In this document: positions 8,501 to 16,518 of the stretch, one piece after another
How the letters are laid out: each line of letters starts with the position of its first letter
How positions within the stretch are numbered: position 1 is the first letter of the stretch
Source of the DNA: Pseudomonadales bacterium
GTDB taxonomy: Bacteria > Pseudomonadota > Gammaproteobacteria > Pseudomonadales > Azotimanducaceae
Length of the DNA: 64,000 nucleotides
Assembly (NCBI GenBank): GCA_012103505.1
Contig: WLWP01000001.1
Location: 124,001 to 188,000, forward strand
Direction: 5' to 3'
Notes under the pieces: generated by a model
Seen by the model: the letters and a program-made list of their open reading frames with translations, nothing else
Database searches by the model: none
Told to the model about the DNA's origin: nothing
Program-made: the position numbers and the translations under genes

Positions 8501-9822
8501 TGCTCACGATTCAAGCCTTGGTATGGTCGAGCGCGCGTAACGAGCGTAAAGATATCGTCGGTGGGCCACGGATCCGTCGCGCAGATCGATAATACAATTT
8601 GCGCGAGAACATCGAGCGCTGCTTGCATCGGGGCGAGGGGTTCGATGTCCTTGCTGGCGACTGCTTGAGCAAGGACAGCAGCCTCTAAGAAATCCTGGGC
8701 ATGAGTTGGATAGAGCGTACCGACACTTGTTTCACCTACTTGGTGACCCGCGCGCCCAACGCGTTGTAGGGTAGACGCGACCGATGGTGGCGATTGCACC
8801 ATCACCACCTCATCGAGGTGGCCGATGTCGATGCCCATCTCGAGTGAGTTGGTTGCGACGATAGCCTTGAGGCCGCCATTTTTTAGCCGATGTTCAACCT
8901 CTGTCCTGACTTCCCGGGCGAGTGATCCGTGGTGGGCGTAGGCCACGGGTCCAACTTCGTCTTGATTGATTTTAAGTGTGATCTTTTCTGCGAGACGTCG
9001 GCTGTTGGTAAAGAAAAGCGTTGCCGTGTTTCCTTCGATGATGTCTTTAAAATCGTCTGACAGCGGATCCCAAATCTTCTTGCCTTGATCTGCCGCTTGT
9101 TTCGCGGCTTCAGGGAAGCGCACGCGGAAATCGATCGTCTTTGTGCCTTCCGGACTCACGATCTCAACTTGGCGTTTGTGTCCAGATTGGTCATGTCCTG
9201 CGATGTAATCTGCGACCGCTTCGAGTGGATTTACTGTTGCCGATAGCGCGATTCTCTGGAACTCACCGGCGAGATCGGCAAGACGCTCCATGTTCGTCAT
9301 CAGTTGTACGCCACGCCGGTTGTCCACGATGGAATGAATTTCATCCATGATCACGGTCTCAACATAGCTGAGTGCCAGACGACCTTTCAGCGTTGTGAGC
9401 ATCAAGGAAAGGCTTTCAGGCGTGGTGATCAAGATCTCGGGTGGATTACGAAGCATCCGTTGTCGATCCCCTTGCGGCGTGTCACCGCTACGGGTGCCGA
9501 CACGTACACGCGGGTAGCCATACTTCTCTTCCAATTCTTGCAGCGGATCGAATAGGTTGCGCTGTATGTCGTTATTCAGTGCCTTCAACGGGGAAATGTA
9601 GAGCACTTGGGTGCGACCAGATTCATATTCTCCGGAGGCGAAGTGACTTAGCGCGCTTAGGAATGCGGTGAGGGTTTTGCCACTGCCCGTTGGTGCGGTC
9701 GCCAAAATGTGCTTTCCCGCGGCAATGATTGGCCAACTTTGTTCTTGTACGGGTGTGGGCTCACCGAATCGATCAGAAAACCAGTTCGCAACGCTGTCAT
9801 GGAAAAGCGAGTGCATTTGCAT
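5539..9822 (-). CDS. lhr: Large ATP-dependent helicase, Lhr family
   Basis: A 1427-residue superfamily 2 helicase, close to the full-length Lhr of gammaproteobacteria (about 1500). Visible motifs: Q-motif region GEPTPVQEQSW (20-30), Walker A APTGSGKT (43-50), motif Ia SPLKAL (77-82), motif Ib TTPES (133-137), Walker B DEIH (160-163), motif III SAT (194-196), and motif V/VI including ATNSLEMGIDIG and QRVGRAGH (353-360). The Lhr-Core winged-helix and beta-barrel region follows to about 850, then the long Lhr-CTD. Lhr is a 3'-5' RNA:DNA or DNA helicase linked to repair, with CTD homology to the AlkZ/YcaQ glycosylase fold. The start is an ATG with no strong ribosome-binding site; Met3 is an alternative. 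A methyltransferase gene overlaps its stop. Confidence 0.93.
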   Translation of the reverse strand: MQMHSLFHDSVANWFSDRFGEPTPVQEQSWPIIAAGKHILATAPTGSGKTLTAFLSALSHFASGEYESGRTQVLYISPLKALNNDIQRNLFDPLQELEEKYGYPRVRVGTRSGDTPQGDRQRMLRNPPEILITTPESLSLMLTTLKGRLALSYVETVIMDEIHSIVDNRRGVQLMTNMERLADLAGEFQRIALSATVNPLEAVADYIAGHDQSGHKRQVEIVSPEGTKTIDFRVRFPEAAKQAADQGKKIWDPLSDDFKDIIEGNTATLFFTNSRRLAEKITLKINQDEVGPVAYAHHGSLAREVRTEVEHRLKNGGLKAIVATNSLEMGIDIGHLDEVVMVQSPPSVASTLQRVGRAGHQVGETSVGTLYPTHAQDFLEAAVLAQAVASKDIEPLAPMQAALDVLAQIVLSICATDPWPTDDIFTLVTRARPYQGLNREQFDLVIEMLSGRYAGSRIRELKSRVTHDRINHTVQATRGAILSLYNSGGTIPDRGYYKMRHLDTGGILGELDEEFVWEATIGDTFTLGTQHWQVHRITHNDVIVRAAKAGSSAPPFWRSETYNRSYHFSSRIAQYLEMQEDRLGNHNRSDLIEQLTDELGFETTAASELTEFLERQREHTETQLPHRHHLLLELVRTGPAGYKGPDDPQQLVIHTYWGGRLNQPYALALRAAWKRHFGGKLDIHADNNAVVLQCKGEVDPSEVINLVNNENLPELLRESLESSGFFGARFRECAGRSLLLTKQRFNQRLPLWMSRMQAKKLMTQVKTLQDFPVMLETWRTCLDDEFDLPNLTKCLNEIQDGTITWSFITAATPSPFSQNLTFNQVSRYMYADDSPEDDALSGLGDDLIANALHNDALRPRIGPGVVEEFVQKRQRTFPDYEPRDDEEWLEWLKERILIPGQEMTEEQCQALDGMALVTRIEIEARAWYCHDESLFGLSNTGLIPEKFVEDAVAVQDPRTAWQFAREILSFYGPLSSSQITALLPTTPTDLLEADESFIFGQLLEETEEPTWCDAENFEILMRMQRAQRRADFTARPISTLPSFWAGIHRLASPASEQNVLNALETMRGYSNGVSPWLHDFLASRLISWLPHQLDDYLERFGMVWLGSEKKQITFAYPEDLDLLKTTSEATAASWFPDSQASYRYEQIVENQGSTHAGFNEEWWQAVWRGELTSDSVMPLIQGIDRKFNIESISSQLSSRRRIRRPGPAWSGYWRLTPATQPMDPLTRLEADKDLVRLLLDRYGFLNRDLVQRENFQRGPKAWRWRDAFRALRIMELGGEVFSGQFFTDMSTPQFITPRNFTTLQTNQVQGKDFWISALDPVAPTGLSIKWEALPQRRQGNYLAFHGGVLALVLYSNGRELEYLVPPEHDDLDAINAVLEHLVYQRRLRVVIDEINKTPSKQSPYLGSLNRLFRVGQDHKSIFLETKH

Positions 9823-9878
9823 GGGGAGATTACAGCACGTTTGGGTTTATCATGCCGCTTTTGCCGAACTGAGGGTGC

Positions 9879-10235
9879 ATGTACGCAGTCCTGGCTTTCT
9901 TGCGGACGATAATTTGCAGTGGCGTGGCGTTTGTTGTGTGGTGGGTGTTGAGCCGATCACTGGGCGCGGACTCCCTTGTGAGTGTCATGGTTCCGGTTTG
10001 GGTGGGGGGTATTGTTGGTGGGGCAGTGTGCTCTATCTTCAACGCACGTCAGGGCATTACCTTGGCCTTCACTTGCGGCGTGTTACTGACTGCCGGGTTT
10101 CTTTATGTGCGTCACGGTTTGGCGGGTATACCACTTGGTCAGAATACATTGTTAACGCTTTGGCCATTGTGGTTTCCGCCTGCGTTTTATGGCGGTGCCT
10201 ATGGCTACATCTTGCTGATGCGGCGGTTTAGTTGA
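9879..10235 (+). CDS. Small integral membrane protein of unknown function
   Basis: A 118-residue hydrophobic protein with three to four predicted membrane helices (about residues 4-24, 37-56, 60-80 and 92-113) and a short basic C-terminus (LMRRFS). The ATG is preceded by TGAGGG. It is divergent from the helicase gene and 54 bp ahead of the CoA-transferase gene, so the two may be cotranscribed, although the downstream gene has its own ribosome-binding site. I do not recognise the family. A longer overlapping reading frame here is mostly antisense to the helicase and was not accepted. Confidence 0.6.
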   Translation: MYAVLAFLRTIICSGVAFVVWWVLSRSLGADSLVSVMVPVWVGGIVGGAVCSIFNARQGITLAFTCGVLLTAGFLYVRHGLAGIPLGQNTLLTLWPLWFPPAFYGGAYGYILLMRRFS

Positions 10236-10289
10236 TTGTTTATCGGTGGCTAGACTCTCGATAATAAGGTACATGCAAAGGAGTGAGTT

Positions 10290-11510
10290 TTGAGAAACGC
10301 GGTTGATCTTTTGTCGCGCGGGCAGCGGATCTTTGTCGGGGCAGCTAGCAATGAACCCCTATCTTTGTTGCAAGCTTTGCAAGCTAGTGGGGTGCCCGAT
10401 GATCTGCGGTTCATACAGTTCCCGCTAGGCGCCATGAATTCTACGGATTTTACAGCCTTCGCTGACACAACATCGGTGGAGACCTTCTTCATGACGCCAA
10501 CGCTTGCCAAGGCCGAGGATACGAGCAGAGTTTTCTTTAAACCCATGCAGATGCGTTGGGTCTACGACTACTTAATGCAGGACGTTGATGTTGCTTTGCT
10601 GCAGGTGGCTCGGGATCAGCACGGGGTGCTTCGACTTGGACCTAACACAGACTTCATTGGTGCAGTACTTGGCTCAGCTAAAACGGTGCTGGCAGAACTC
10701 AACACCAGCCTGGTGGCTCCCGCCGGAGCGCCGCAGATTGCTGAGTCAAAAATAGATTATCTTTTTGAGTCGGACCGACAAATTCCGGAAGTACCGACGC
10801 CGAAAATCGACGAGGCTGCCGCGACGATCGGGGGGCTGGTTGCCGATTTGATAAATGACGGTGACTGCATTCAGACGGGTATAGGCGCCATACCCGCGGC
10901 AATTCTCTCTCGTCTTGACCGTAAGAACGATCTTGGTTTGCACGGCGGTTTGATCGATGACGGTGGCATGCAACTCATCAAAGCCGGTAATGTGACTGGA
11001 TTGCGAAAGCCAATAGACACAGGTCTACATGTGACCGGTATCGGGCTCGGCACAAAGGCGCTGACCTCGCGGCTAAGTGAGACCCCGGACGTAGTTTTTC
11101 GGAGCGCCAATCACACACATGAAGCAAGTGCGATTGCTCGATTGCCAAATTTTGTGAGCGTTAACTCTGCGGTTGAGATTGATCTCTTCGGCCAAATCAA
11201 CGCAGAGGTCGCGGGCGGTCGGCAAATTTCGGGTACGGGCGGATCTGTCGACTTTATGCGCGCAGCGAAGCATTCCAAAGGCGGTAAATCGATCGTGGCT
11301 CTGAATGCCACAGCACGCGGTGGCACCGTGTCCAGAATTGTCGCAAAAGTTGAGATGGTCACAGCGCTGCGGACGGACGTAGATATCGTGGTCACTGAAT
11401 ATGGCGTGGCCGAGCTTAAGCACGGCTCGAATCAGGAGCGTGCAGACGCTTTAATCAATATTGCCGCACCTGAATTCCGCGAAGAATTAAGAGCCTCTCT
11501 CTTGCCTTAA
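10290..11510 (+). CDS. Acetyl-CoA hydrolase/CoA transferase family protein
   Basis: A 406-residue protein of the class I CoA-transferase fold (4-hydroxybutyrate CoA transferase or acetyl-CoA hydrolase type). The C-terminal half carries the family signatures GLHGGLIDDGG, the segment VNSAVEIDLFGQINAE whose Glu is the expected covalent CoA-thioester residue, and GGSVDFMRAA. It transfers CoA between acetyl-CoA and a short carboxylic acid, or hydrolyses acetyl-CoA. The start is TTG with AAGGAG six bases upstream; no ATG is available nearby and the N-terminus aligns with the family from here. This suits an organism with many acyl-CoA pathways; the acid substrate is unknown. Confidence 0.85.
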   Translation: MRNAVDLLSRGQRIFVGAASNEPLSLLQALQASGVPDDLRFIQFPLGAMNSTDFTAFADTTSVETFFMTPTLAKAEDTSRVFFKPMQMRWVYDYLMQDVDVALLQVARDQHGVLRLGPNTDFIGAVLGSAKTVLAELNTSLVAPAGAPQIAESKIDYLFESDRQIPEVPTPKIDEAAATIGGLVADLINDGDCIQTGIGAIPAAILSRLDRKNDLGLHGGLIDDGGMQLIKAGNVTGLRKPIDTGLHVTGIGLGTKALTSRLSETPDVVFRSANHTHEASAIARLPNFVSVNSAVEIDLFGQINAEVAGGRQISGTGGSVDFMRAAKHSKGGKSIVALNATARGGTVSRIVAKVEMVTALRTDVDIVVTEYGVAELKHGSNQERADALINIAAPEFREELRASLLP

Positions 11511-11697
11511 ACCCAGATGAAAGCCTAAGCGCCCCTCGAGCGTGCGCCCTCTTGCGGAACAGGTGTGCGCGACTTCACGAATTCACATTGCCGATCGGAC
11601 TGGACGGTCTACCCTTATTTAGAATGGTCCCAAGCTTTTTGCGCCTCATTTGCAACCAATTCGTGACCAGAGGCGCGCTAATGGACCGGAGAAAAGG

Positions 11698-11949
11698 ATG
11701 ACTCGGACAATGGAATACATCGGAATAGACCCTGCAGTTGGGTTGGAATGCTCAAGCTGCAAACACATATCCCGGTTGCCCTACAGTGAACTTTTGAACC
11801 GCGTCCTAGAAGAAAGCGAAATCTATTGTGATGGCTGTAGTCGCGCCATGATGCACGACTGGACCACGGTTAATGTCGTTCAGAACATTATCCGCAAGCG
11901 CCTTAAGCAAGCGAACGAAGACAAAGTCAAAAAGACAGGTACCGCCTAG
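11698..11949 (+). CDS. Small zinc-ribbon protein, unknown function
   Basis: An 83-residue protein with two Cys pairs, ECSSCKH and YCDGCSR, about 30 residues apart, the layout of a four-Cys zinc ribbon. A lysine-rich tail follows (IIRKRLKQANEDKVKK). The ATG after GGAGAAAAGG is chosen over an upstream TTG. It has no signal peptide or membrane segment, so it is probably cytosolic, perhaps binding nucleic acid or a protein partner. It converges on the oligopeptidase gene with 16 bp between stops. The roughly 190 bp before it hold no gene I can see. Confidence 0.6.
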   Translation: MTRTMEYIGIDPAVGLECSSCKHISRLPYSELLNRVLEESEIYCDGCSRAMMHDWTTVNVVQNIIRKRLKQANEDKVKKTGTA

Positions 11950-11965
11950 CGCGACTTCTGAGGGC

Positions 11966-14008
11966 TTAACTGGACAGCAGGTCCAAGAAAAAAGCGTATT
12001 CCTCCGCCGTCTCTCGGAGACTATCAAAACGACCCGACTTGCCACCGTGCCCGGCCCCCATGTTAGTTTTTAACAACAATGGTGCGTCGTTTGTGCGTAG
12101 ATAACGCATCTTTGCGACAAACTTAGCAGGTTCCCAATAGGTCACACGCGGATCGTTGAGACCCGCCGTGACGAGTAACGGCGGGTAGTTGCGGGCTTCA
12201 AGCTGATCATAGGGAGAGTAGGATTGGATCAGTGCAAACGCCTTTGAGTCTGTGATGGGGTTGCCCCACTCTGGCCATTCGAGCGGCGTCAGTGGTAAGT
12301 CGTCATCGAGCATAGTGTTAAGCACATCTACAAACGGTACGTGGGCCGCGATTGCACCCCAAAGTTCCGGCGCCTGGTTCATCGCGGCGCCCATGAGTTC
12401 ACCCCCGGCACTTCCCCCCGCAATTGCGATACGACCGGGTGAGGTGTAGTTGTGCTCGATCAGATGTTTGGCACAGTCGACGAAGTCATTGAATGTGTTT
12501 GGCCGGGCTTCTAACTTGCCGTCTAAATACCATTGATAACCTAGATCATCGCCACCCCGGATGTGGGCGATGGCAAATATGAAGCCGCGATTGAGTAGAG
12601 AAAGTCGGGTCGATGAAAATGACGGAGGGATGGATAGCCCATATGCGCCGTATCCGTACAGATAAAGCGGTGCACTGCCATCCAGTGGCGTATCTTTGTG
12701 ATAGACCAAACTCAAAGGCACAGTTGCATGGTCGCGTACCTGAATATTCAAACGCGATGAACGATAGCTCGCAGGGTCATATCCAGAAGGGATTTTTTGG
12801 ACTTTGCGCGTCTCTAGCGAACGCGCCGTCAGGTCATAGTCGAATACCGTATTGGGCGTCACCATGGAGGTATAGGTCACCCGGAGAGTATCGGTCACAA
12901 AGTTTGGGTTGCTACCCAAGCCTGCGTCATAAGTATCTTCCGGAAATTCGATTCGGTGTTCGTCTCCGCCTCGACCGATGATCCGGATTTGATCGAGACC
13001 ATCTATGCGCTCGAGTAAGATCACACGATCTTTGAGCACGAGGTGGTCGGTGAGATAGTGCGTTGCATCTCCTGAAACAAGCTTTTGCCACGTGTCTTCG
13101 GATGTGGTGTCGTCTGTAGCCTGAAACAAATCGAAATTAACTTGTTCCCGGTTCGAGCGGATCACGAAAGTACCATCGCCATGGTCTACGTGATATTCGT
13201 GATTCTCACGTCGGGCTGAAATCAAATCCAAGGGTGCCGCAAGATTCTCGCGAGGCAAGTAGTAGACCTCGTTGTGCGTGTGGCCACCGCTTGAAATGAA
13301 TACATATTGTTCGGATTGGGCAAGGTCGGTCGACACAAAGAAGCTCGTGTCTGCCTCCTCGTAGATCAGTTCGTCGGATGTTGTACCAAGGATGTGATGC
13401 CACACTTGATATGGCCGCCATTCTTCGCTGACACGCGTATAGAGAAAGCCATTGCTATCTGCGTTCCAAACAACACCATCGATCGTGTTTGCAATTGGGC
13501 TGGCAAGACTCTCTCTCGTGGCAAGGTCTAGCACGCGTGTCGTGAAACGCTCGCTGCCGTTAGTGTCGGCACTGTAGGCGAGCTTGTTACCATCTGGACT
13601 GACCGTGATTGAGCCCAGTCGAAAAAACTCTAAACCATCAGCGAGACTGACTTCGTCTAACAAAATTTCCCAAGCTTCGGGGTTTTCGTCTGGGGCCCTG
13701 TACCAACTGCGATACTGCGCGTCTTTCGCAAAGCGCCATTGATACCACCAGCCGTTTTTGATGTAGGGTACGCTCTCATCCGCAGCCGGTTGGCGCGCTT
13801 TGATTTCTTCGAAGAGGGAATCGACTGAACTCGAGAGGCGATCCATGTAGTCGTCAAAGTGGTTGTTCTCTGCCTGCAGGTAGTGAATAACCTCCTTATC
13901 CGACACGTCAGGATAGTTGGGATCTTTGAGCCACGCGTAGGGGTCTTCGACCGTAACCCCATGATGGCTAAAGCGATGCGCTTCGCGTTTGGCGACCGGC
14001 GCAGCCAC
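11966..14008 (-). CDS. ptrB: Oligopeptidase B (prolyl oligopeptidase family S9A)
   Basis: A 680-residue protein, matching oligopeptidase B (about 690). An N-terminal beta-propeller gating domain (about 70-400) precedes the alpha/beta-hydrolase domain. The catalytic triad is readable as Ser533 in GGSAGGEL, Asp619 in LNDPRV and His654 in GAGHGG. The enzyme cleaves short peptides after basic residues in the cytosol or periplasm; no signal peptide is seen here, so it is probably cytosolic. The start is a GTG immediately after the TAG of the acyl-CoA dehydrogenase gene (0 bp gap), so it is the second gene of a pair. The N-terminal HGVTVEDPYAWLKD is family-typical and supports this start. Confidence 0.9.
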   Translation of the reverse strand: MAAPVAKREAHRFSHHGVTVEDPYAWLKDPNYPDVSDKEVIHYLQAENNHFDDYMDRLSSSVDSLFEEIKARQPAADESVPYIKNGWWYQWRFAKDAQYRSWYRAPDENPEAWEILLDEVSLADGLEFFRLGSITVSPDGNKLAYSADTNGSERFTTRVLDLATRESLASPIANTIDGVVWNADSNGFLYTRVSEEWRPYQVWHHILGTTSDELIYEEADTSFFVSTDLAQSEQYVFISSGGHTHNEVYYLPRENLAAPLDLISARRENHEYHVDHGDGTFVIRSNREQVNFDLFQATDDTTSEDTWQKLVSGDATHYLTDHLVLKDRVILLERIDGLDQIRIIGRGGDEHRIEFPEDTYDAGLGSNPNFVTDTLRVTYTSMVTPNTVFDYDLTARSLETRKVQKIPSGYDPASYRSSRLNIQVRDHATVPLSLVYHKDTPLDGSAPLYLYGYGAYGLSIPPSFSSTRLSLLNRGFIFAIAHIRGGDDLGYQWYLDGKLEARPNTFNDFVDCAKHLIEHNYTSPGRIAIAGGSAGGELMGAAMNQAPELWGAIAAHVPFVDVLNTMLDDDLPLTPLEWPEWGNPITDSKAFALIQSYSPYDQLEARNYPPLLVTAGLNDPRVTYWEPAKFVAKMRYLRTNDAPLLLKTNMGAGHGGKSGRFDSLRETAEEYAFFLDLLSS

Positions 14009-15196
14009 CTAGTCGGGTAGGCCTAAGACACGCTTAGCTATGATGTTGCGCTGAATTTCGTTGGTGCCGCTGTAGATCGAGGCTGCACGATTGCCTAGCC
14101 AAGCGCGAGTCCACTCCAATTCATCTTCAGAAAAGTTGTCTTTATCTTGCCAGCCGAATCCTTGCGTCCCTCGGATCGTACACATCAATGTAGACTTTTC
14201 CTGTTGGAGTTCAGTGCCATACATCTTAAAAATTGAGGTGGCAGGCCCTGGGGTGTTGCCGCCATCAGCTTCTTGCACCGTTCGCTTTTTTGTTAGGGTG
14301 AAAGCGAGGTCATTGATTTCGTAGGCGACAAGGCTCTCGCGTACAACGGAATCTGCAAGTCTGCCGTCTGCATCTGTGCCGACAAAATCTCGTGCAACAT
14401 CAGCAAGTGTTGGTCCGGGATCCCTGCTTTGAGCGCCAACTAGTGAGCCCATGCCAGACCGTTCGTGTTGTAAGAGGCGTTTGCCAACGGTCCAACCTTT
14501 GTTCAGTTCGCCCACCAAATCTGATTTTTGCGCGATGGCATCATCAAAAAAAGTCTCGCAGAACGGTGCCAGGCCATTGATCAGGCGAATTGGTTTCACC
14601 GTGACTCCCCGCTGGTCCATAGGTAACAAAACGAAACTGATGCCTTCATGTTTTGGCACATCAGGGTTGGTTCGAACTAGACAGAACATCCAATCGGCGT
14701 ACTGGGCACCGCTGGTCCAAATTTTTTGTCCATTGATGACAAAGTGATCACCGTTATCGACAGCGCGAGTACTAAGGCTTGCGAGATCTGAACCGGAACC
14801 AGGCTCACTGTAGCCTTGGCACCACGCGAACTCACCGCGAGTGATTTTTGGTAGGTGGCGTGCTTTTTGATCTTCCGTTCCATATTCCAACAGAGTAGGG
14901 CCAATCATTGAGGTACCCATACCAGCTAGCGCGGGTCGTGCATCGATGGCACGCATTTCTTCCACGAGGGCTACGTATTCCGTCGTCGACAAACCACCGC
15001 CGCCATATTCGGTGGGCCAGGTAGGGGCCGTCCAGCCTTTTTCAACCATACGTTCGAGCCACAAAGCGACATCAGGATCTTGGATTTGGACCTTGGTACT
15101 GCCAGTTGGTACCTGGCCTTCGCCTCTGGCTCCGGCTGGACAATTTTCTGCCAACCAGGCACGTGTTTCTTGTCTGAATTCTTCGATAGCGTTCAT
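14009..15196 (-). CDS. Acyl-CoA dehydrogenase family protein
   Basis: A 395-residue flavoenzyme of usual length. Landmarks are WCQGYSEPGSGSDLASLSTRA (about 129-149, FAD/substrate loop), the following WTSGAQYADW, and the C-terminal YSGTNEIQRNIIAKRVLGLP FAD-contact helix. It oxidises an acyl-CoA to the enoyl-CoA, passing electrons to ETF. The sequence resembles the FadE-like paralogues of steroid or branched-acyl degraders more than classical straight-chain FadE, but substrate choice is inference. The ATG follows CAGGGGAAT. It leads a two-gene unit with oligopeptidase B and is divergent from the SRAP gene. Confidence 0.9.
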   Translation of the reverse strand: MNAIEEFRQETRAWLAENCPAGARGEGQVPTGSTKVQIQDPDVALWLERMVEKGWTAPTWPTEYGGGGLSTTEYVALVEEMRAIDARPALAGMGTSMIGPTLLEYGTEDQKARHLPKITRGEFAWCQGYSEPGSGSDLASLSTRAVDNGDHFVINGQKIWTSGAQYADWMFCLVRTNPDVPKHEGISFVLLPMDQRGVTVKPIRLINGLAPFCETFFDDAIAQKSDLVGELNKGWTVGKRLLQHERSGMGSLVGAQSRDPGPTLADVARDFVGTDADGRLADSVVRESLVAYEINDLAFTLTKKRTVQEADGGNTPGPATSIFKMYGTELQQEKSTLMCTIRGTQGFGWQDKDNFSEDELEWTRAWLGNRAASIYSGTNEIQRNIIAKRVLGLPD

Positions 15197-15322
15197 ATTC
15201 CCCTGAAAACCTCGATCGGATGCATGCCGTAGGATTCCTTAATGAATCCAAAAAGGCAAACCACTACACTCGGATCCATACCGGTGCATTCGGTTAGGTA
15301 GTCAGTCATGGGGACATCGTCG

Positions 15323-16060
15323 ATGTGTGGTCGCTTTAACGTTACATCAGATCCGCTCTCTCAGCTTCTCATGGAGCTGGTTGGTCTCGCCCATCCTGGG
15401 CCGGACAATCTAAATTTGGCACCGACTGAAACGGTCCAAGTGTTGCGGTTGGGTCCAGACGGTGAGCCGCAGCTCGTACCGATGCGATGGTGGTTGACCC
15501 CCTTCTGGGCTAAAGAACTATCCACGAAGTACAGTATGTTCAATGCGAAGTCTGAGACCGCATCAAAGAGTGCTGCCTTCAAAGAGCCGTACCAAAAGCG
15601 GCGTTGTGTCGTGCCGATCACCGGGTTTTACGAGTGGTGTCGTGAGAACGGTCAAAAGGTGCCTTATTTCATCGTGCCTGAAGGACAAGATGGCCTGTTG
15701 CTCGCCGGACTTTGGGATCGTTGGCGCGTCCGGGACAGCAGTGGCGCGACCCAGGAGGAGCTACTGAGTTTCACGATATTGACCACAGCAGCCAACGACG
15801 GCATGAAGTTCGTGCACCACAGACAGCCGGTAATGTTGTCCAATGATGAAGCGTTAGCCTGGCTTGATGTGGATCAACCCACGGCGGACCTTGAGTATCT
15901 TTTTACCTCGCGCCTCCCGCACGCGCTCGAGGCCATCCCGGTATCTACACACGTCAATAACGCGCGTAACAAGGATGATCGTTGTGTCCAGGCTATGAGC
16001 CAAGGGGTACACATCCCTTCGACAGAGCCGACGGTCAGCATAAACGAGGATTTACAGTGA
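15323..16060 (+). CDS. yedK: SOS response-associated peptidase, SRAP/YedK/HMCES family
   Basis: A 245-residue SRAP protein. The start is set at the ATG giving Met-Cys-Gly-Arg-Phe because Cys2 must become N-terminal to form the thiazolidine crosslink with abasic sites in single-stranded DNA; an ATG 15 bp upstream would bury it. Other active-site residues are Asn74 in FNAKSE, Glu104 in GFYEW and His165 in the HHRQPV motif (HDRMPV in many relatives). The family shields abasic sites at stalled forks. The gene overlaps the following gene by GTGA, implying coupled translation with a protein of unknown function. No LexA-type box was identified upstream. Confidence 0.92.
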   Translation: MCGRFNVTSDPLSQLLMELVGLAHPGPDNLNLAPTETVQVLRLGPDGEPQLVPMRWWLTPFWAKELSTKYSMFNAKSETASKSAAFKEPYQKRRCVVPITGFYEWCRENGQKVPYFIVPEGQDGLLLAGLWDRWRVRDSSGATQEELLSFTILTTAANDGMKFVHHRQPVMLSNDEALAWLDVDQPTADLEYLFTSRLPHALEAIPVSTHVNNARNKDDRCVQAMSQGVHIPSTEPTVSINEDLQ

Positions 16061-16518
16061 TTTTAGGCAAAGGCAAGTGGTTGGGTAGCGGCAAATTGCT
16101 GGTTGAAGGCACGAGTGTCGGCGAGAGTGTCGAAGTAGACCTAGATATCACAGATGACGACAGTGGCATGACTTTGGAAGGACGTTTGGGTGGCGATTAC
16201 GACGGGGAAATATCAATTCGTGTTGCGCCAGACGATGTTGGTACTTACGTTATCGATGCCCGGATAGCGTCGGTTGCTTTAGACGGGCGCGCTAAGCTAG
16301 AGAGTGAACCCCACTTAGGGTTGTTGTGGAACGAAGGACAAACCCAGTCAGTGTCTGTCGCCTTGTTCAGAACGAATACCGGCATTGCGTGCCGGGGCTT
16401 TTGGCAAGAACTAGGCAAAACTCGCACCTGGGAGATCTTGTTCAAACTCAAGCAGAATGTTGTTGGTCAGAGTGCGGGTGGTAGTAACGTTGTTTCACTT
16501 GCTAATCGGCGCCGTTAG
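16057..16518 (+). CDS. Hypothetical beta-rich protein coupled to SRAP gene
   Basis: A 153-residue protein I do not recognise. The start is a GTG overlapping the SRAP stop codon (GTGA) with AGGA six bases upstream. The sequence is predominantly beta-like, with acidic, glycine-rich alternation (VGESVEVDLDITDDDSG) and a conserved-looking aromatic strand RGFWQELGKTRTWEILFKL near the C-terminus. No signal peptide or membrane helix is apparent. The overlap with a DNA-damage protein hints at a related role, but that is inference from position only. Its 3' end overlaps the opposing fusion gene by 17 bp. Confidence 0.65.
   Translation: MILGKGKWLGSGKLLVEGTSVGESVEVDLDITDDDSGMTLEGRLGGDYDGEISIRVAPDDVGTYVIDARIASVALDGRAKLESEPHLGLLWNEGQTQSVSVALFRTNTGIACRGFWQELGKTRTWEILFKLKQNVVGQSAGGSNVVSLANRRR

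Noticed and set aside
9668..10231. 187-codon plus-strand frame
   Set aside because: It is antisense to the helicase start for much of its length and lacks protein-like character; the overlapping 118-residue membrane protein has a ribosome-binding site and clear helices.
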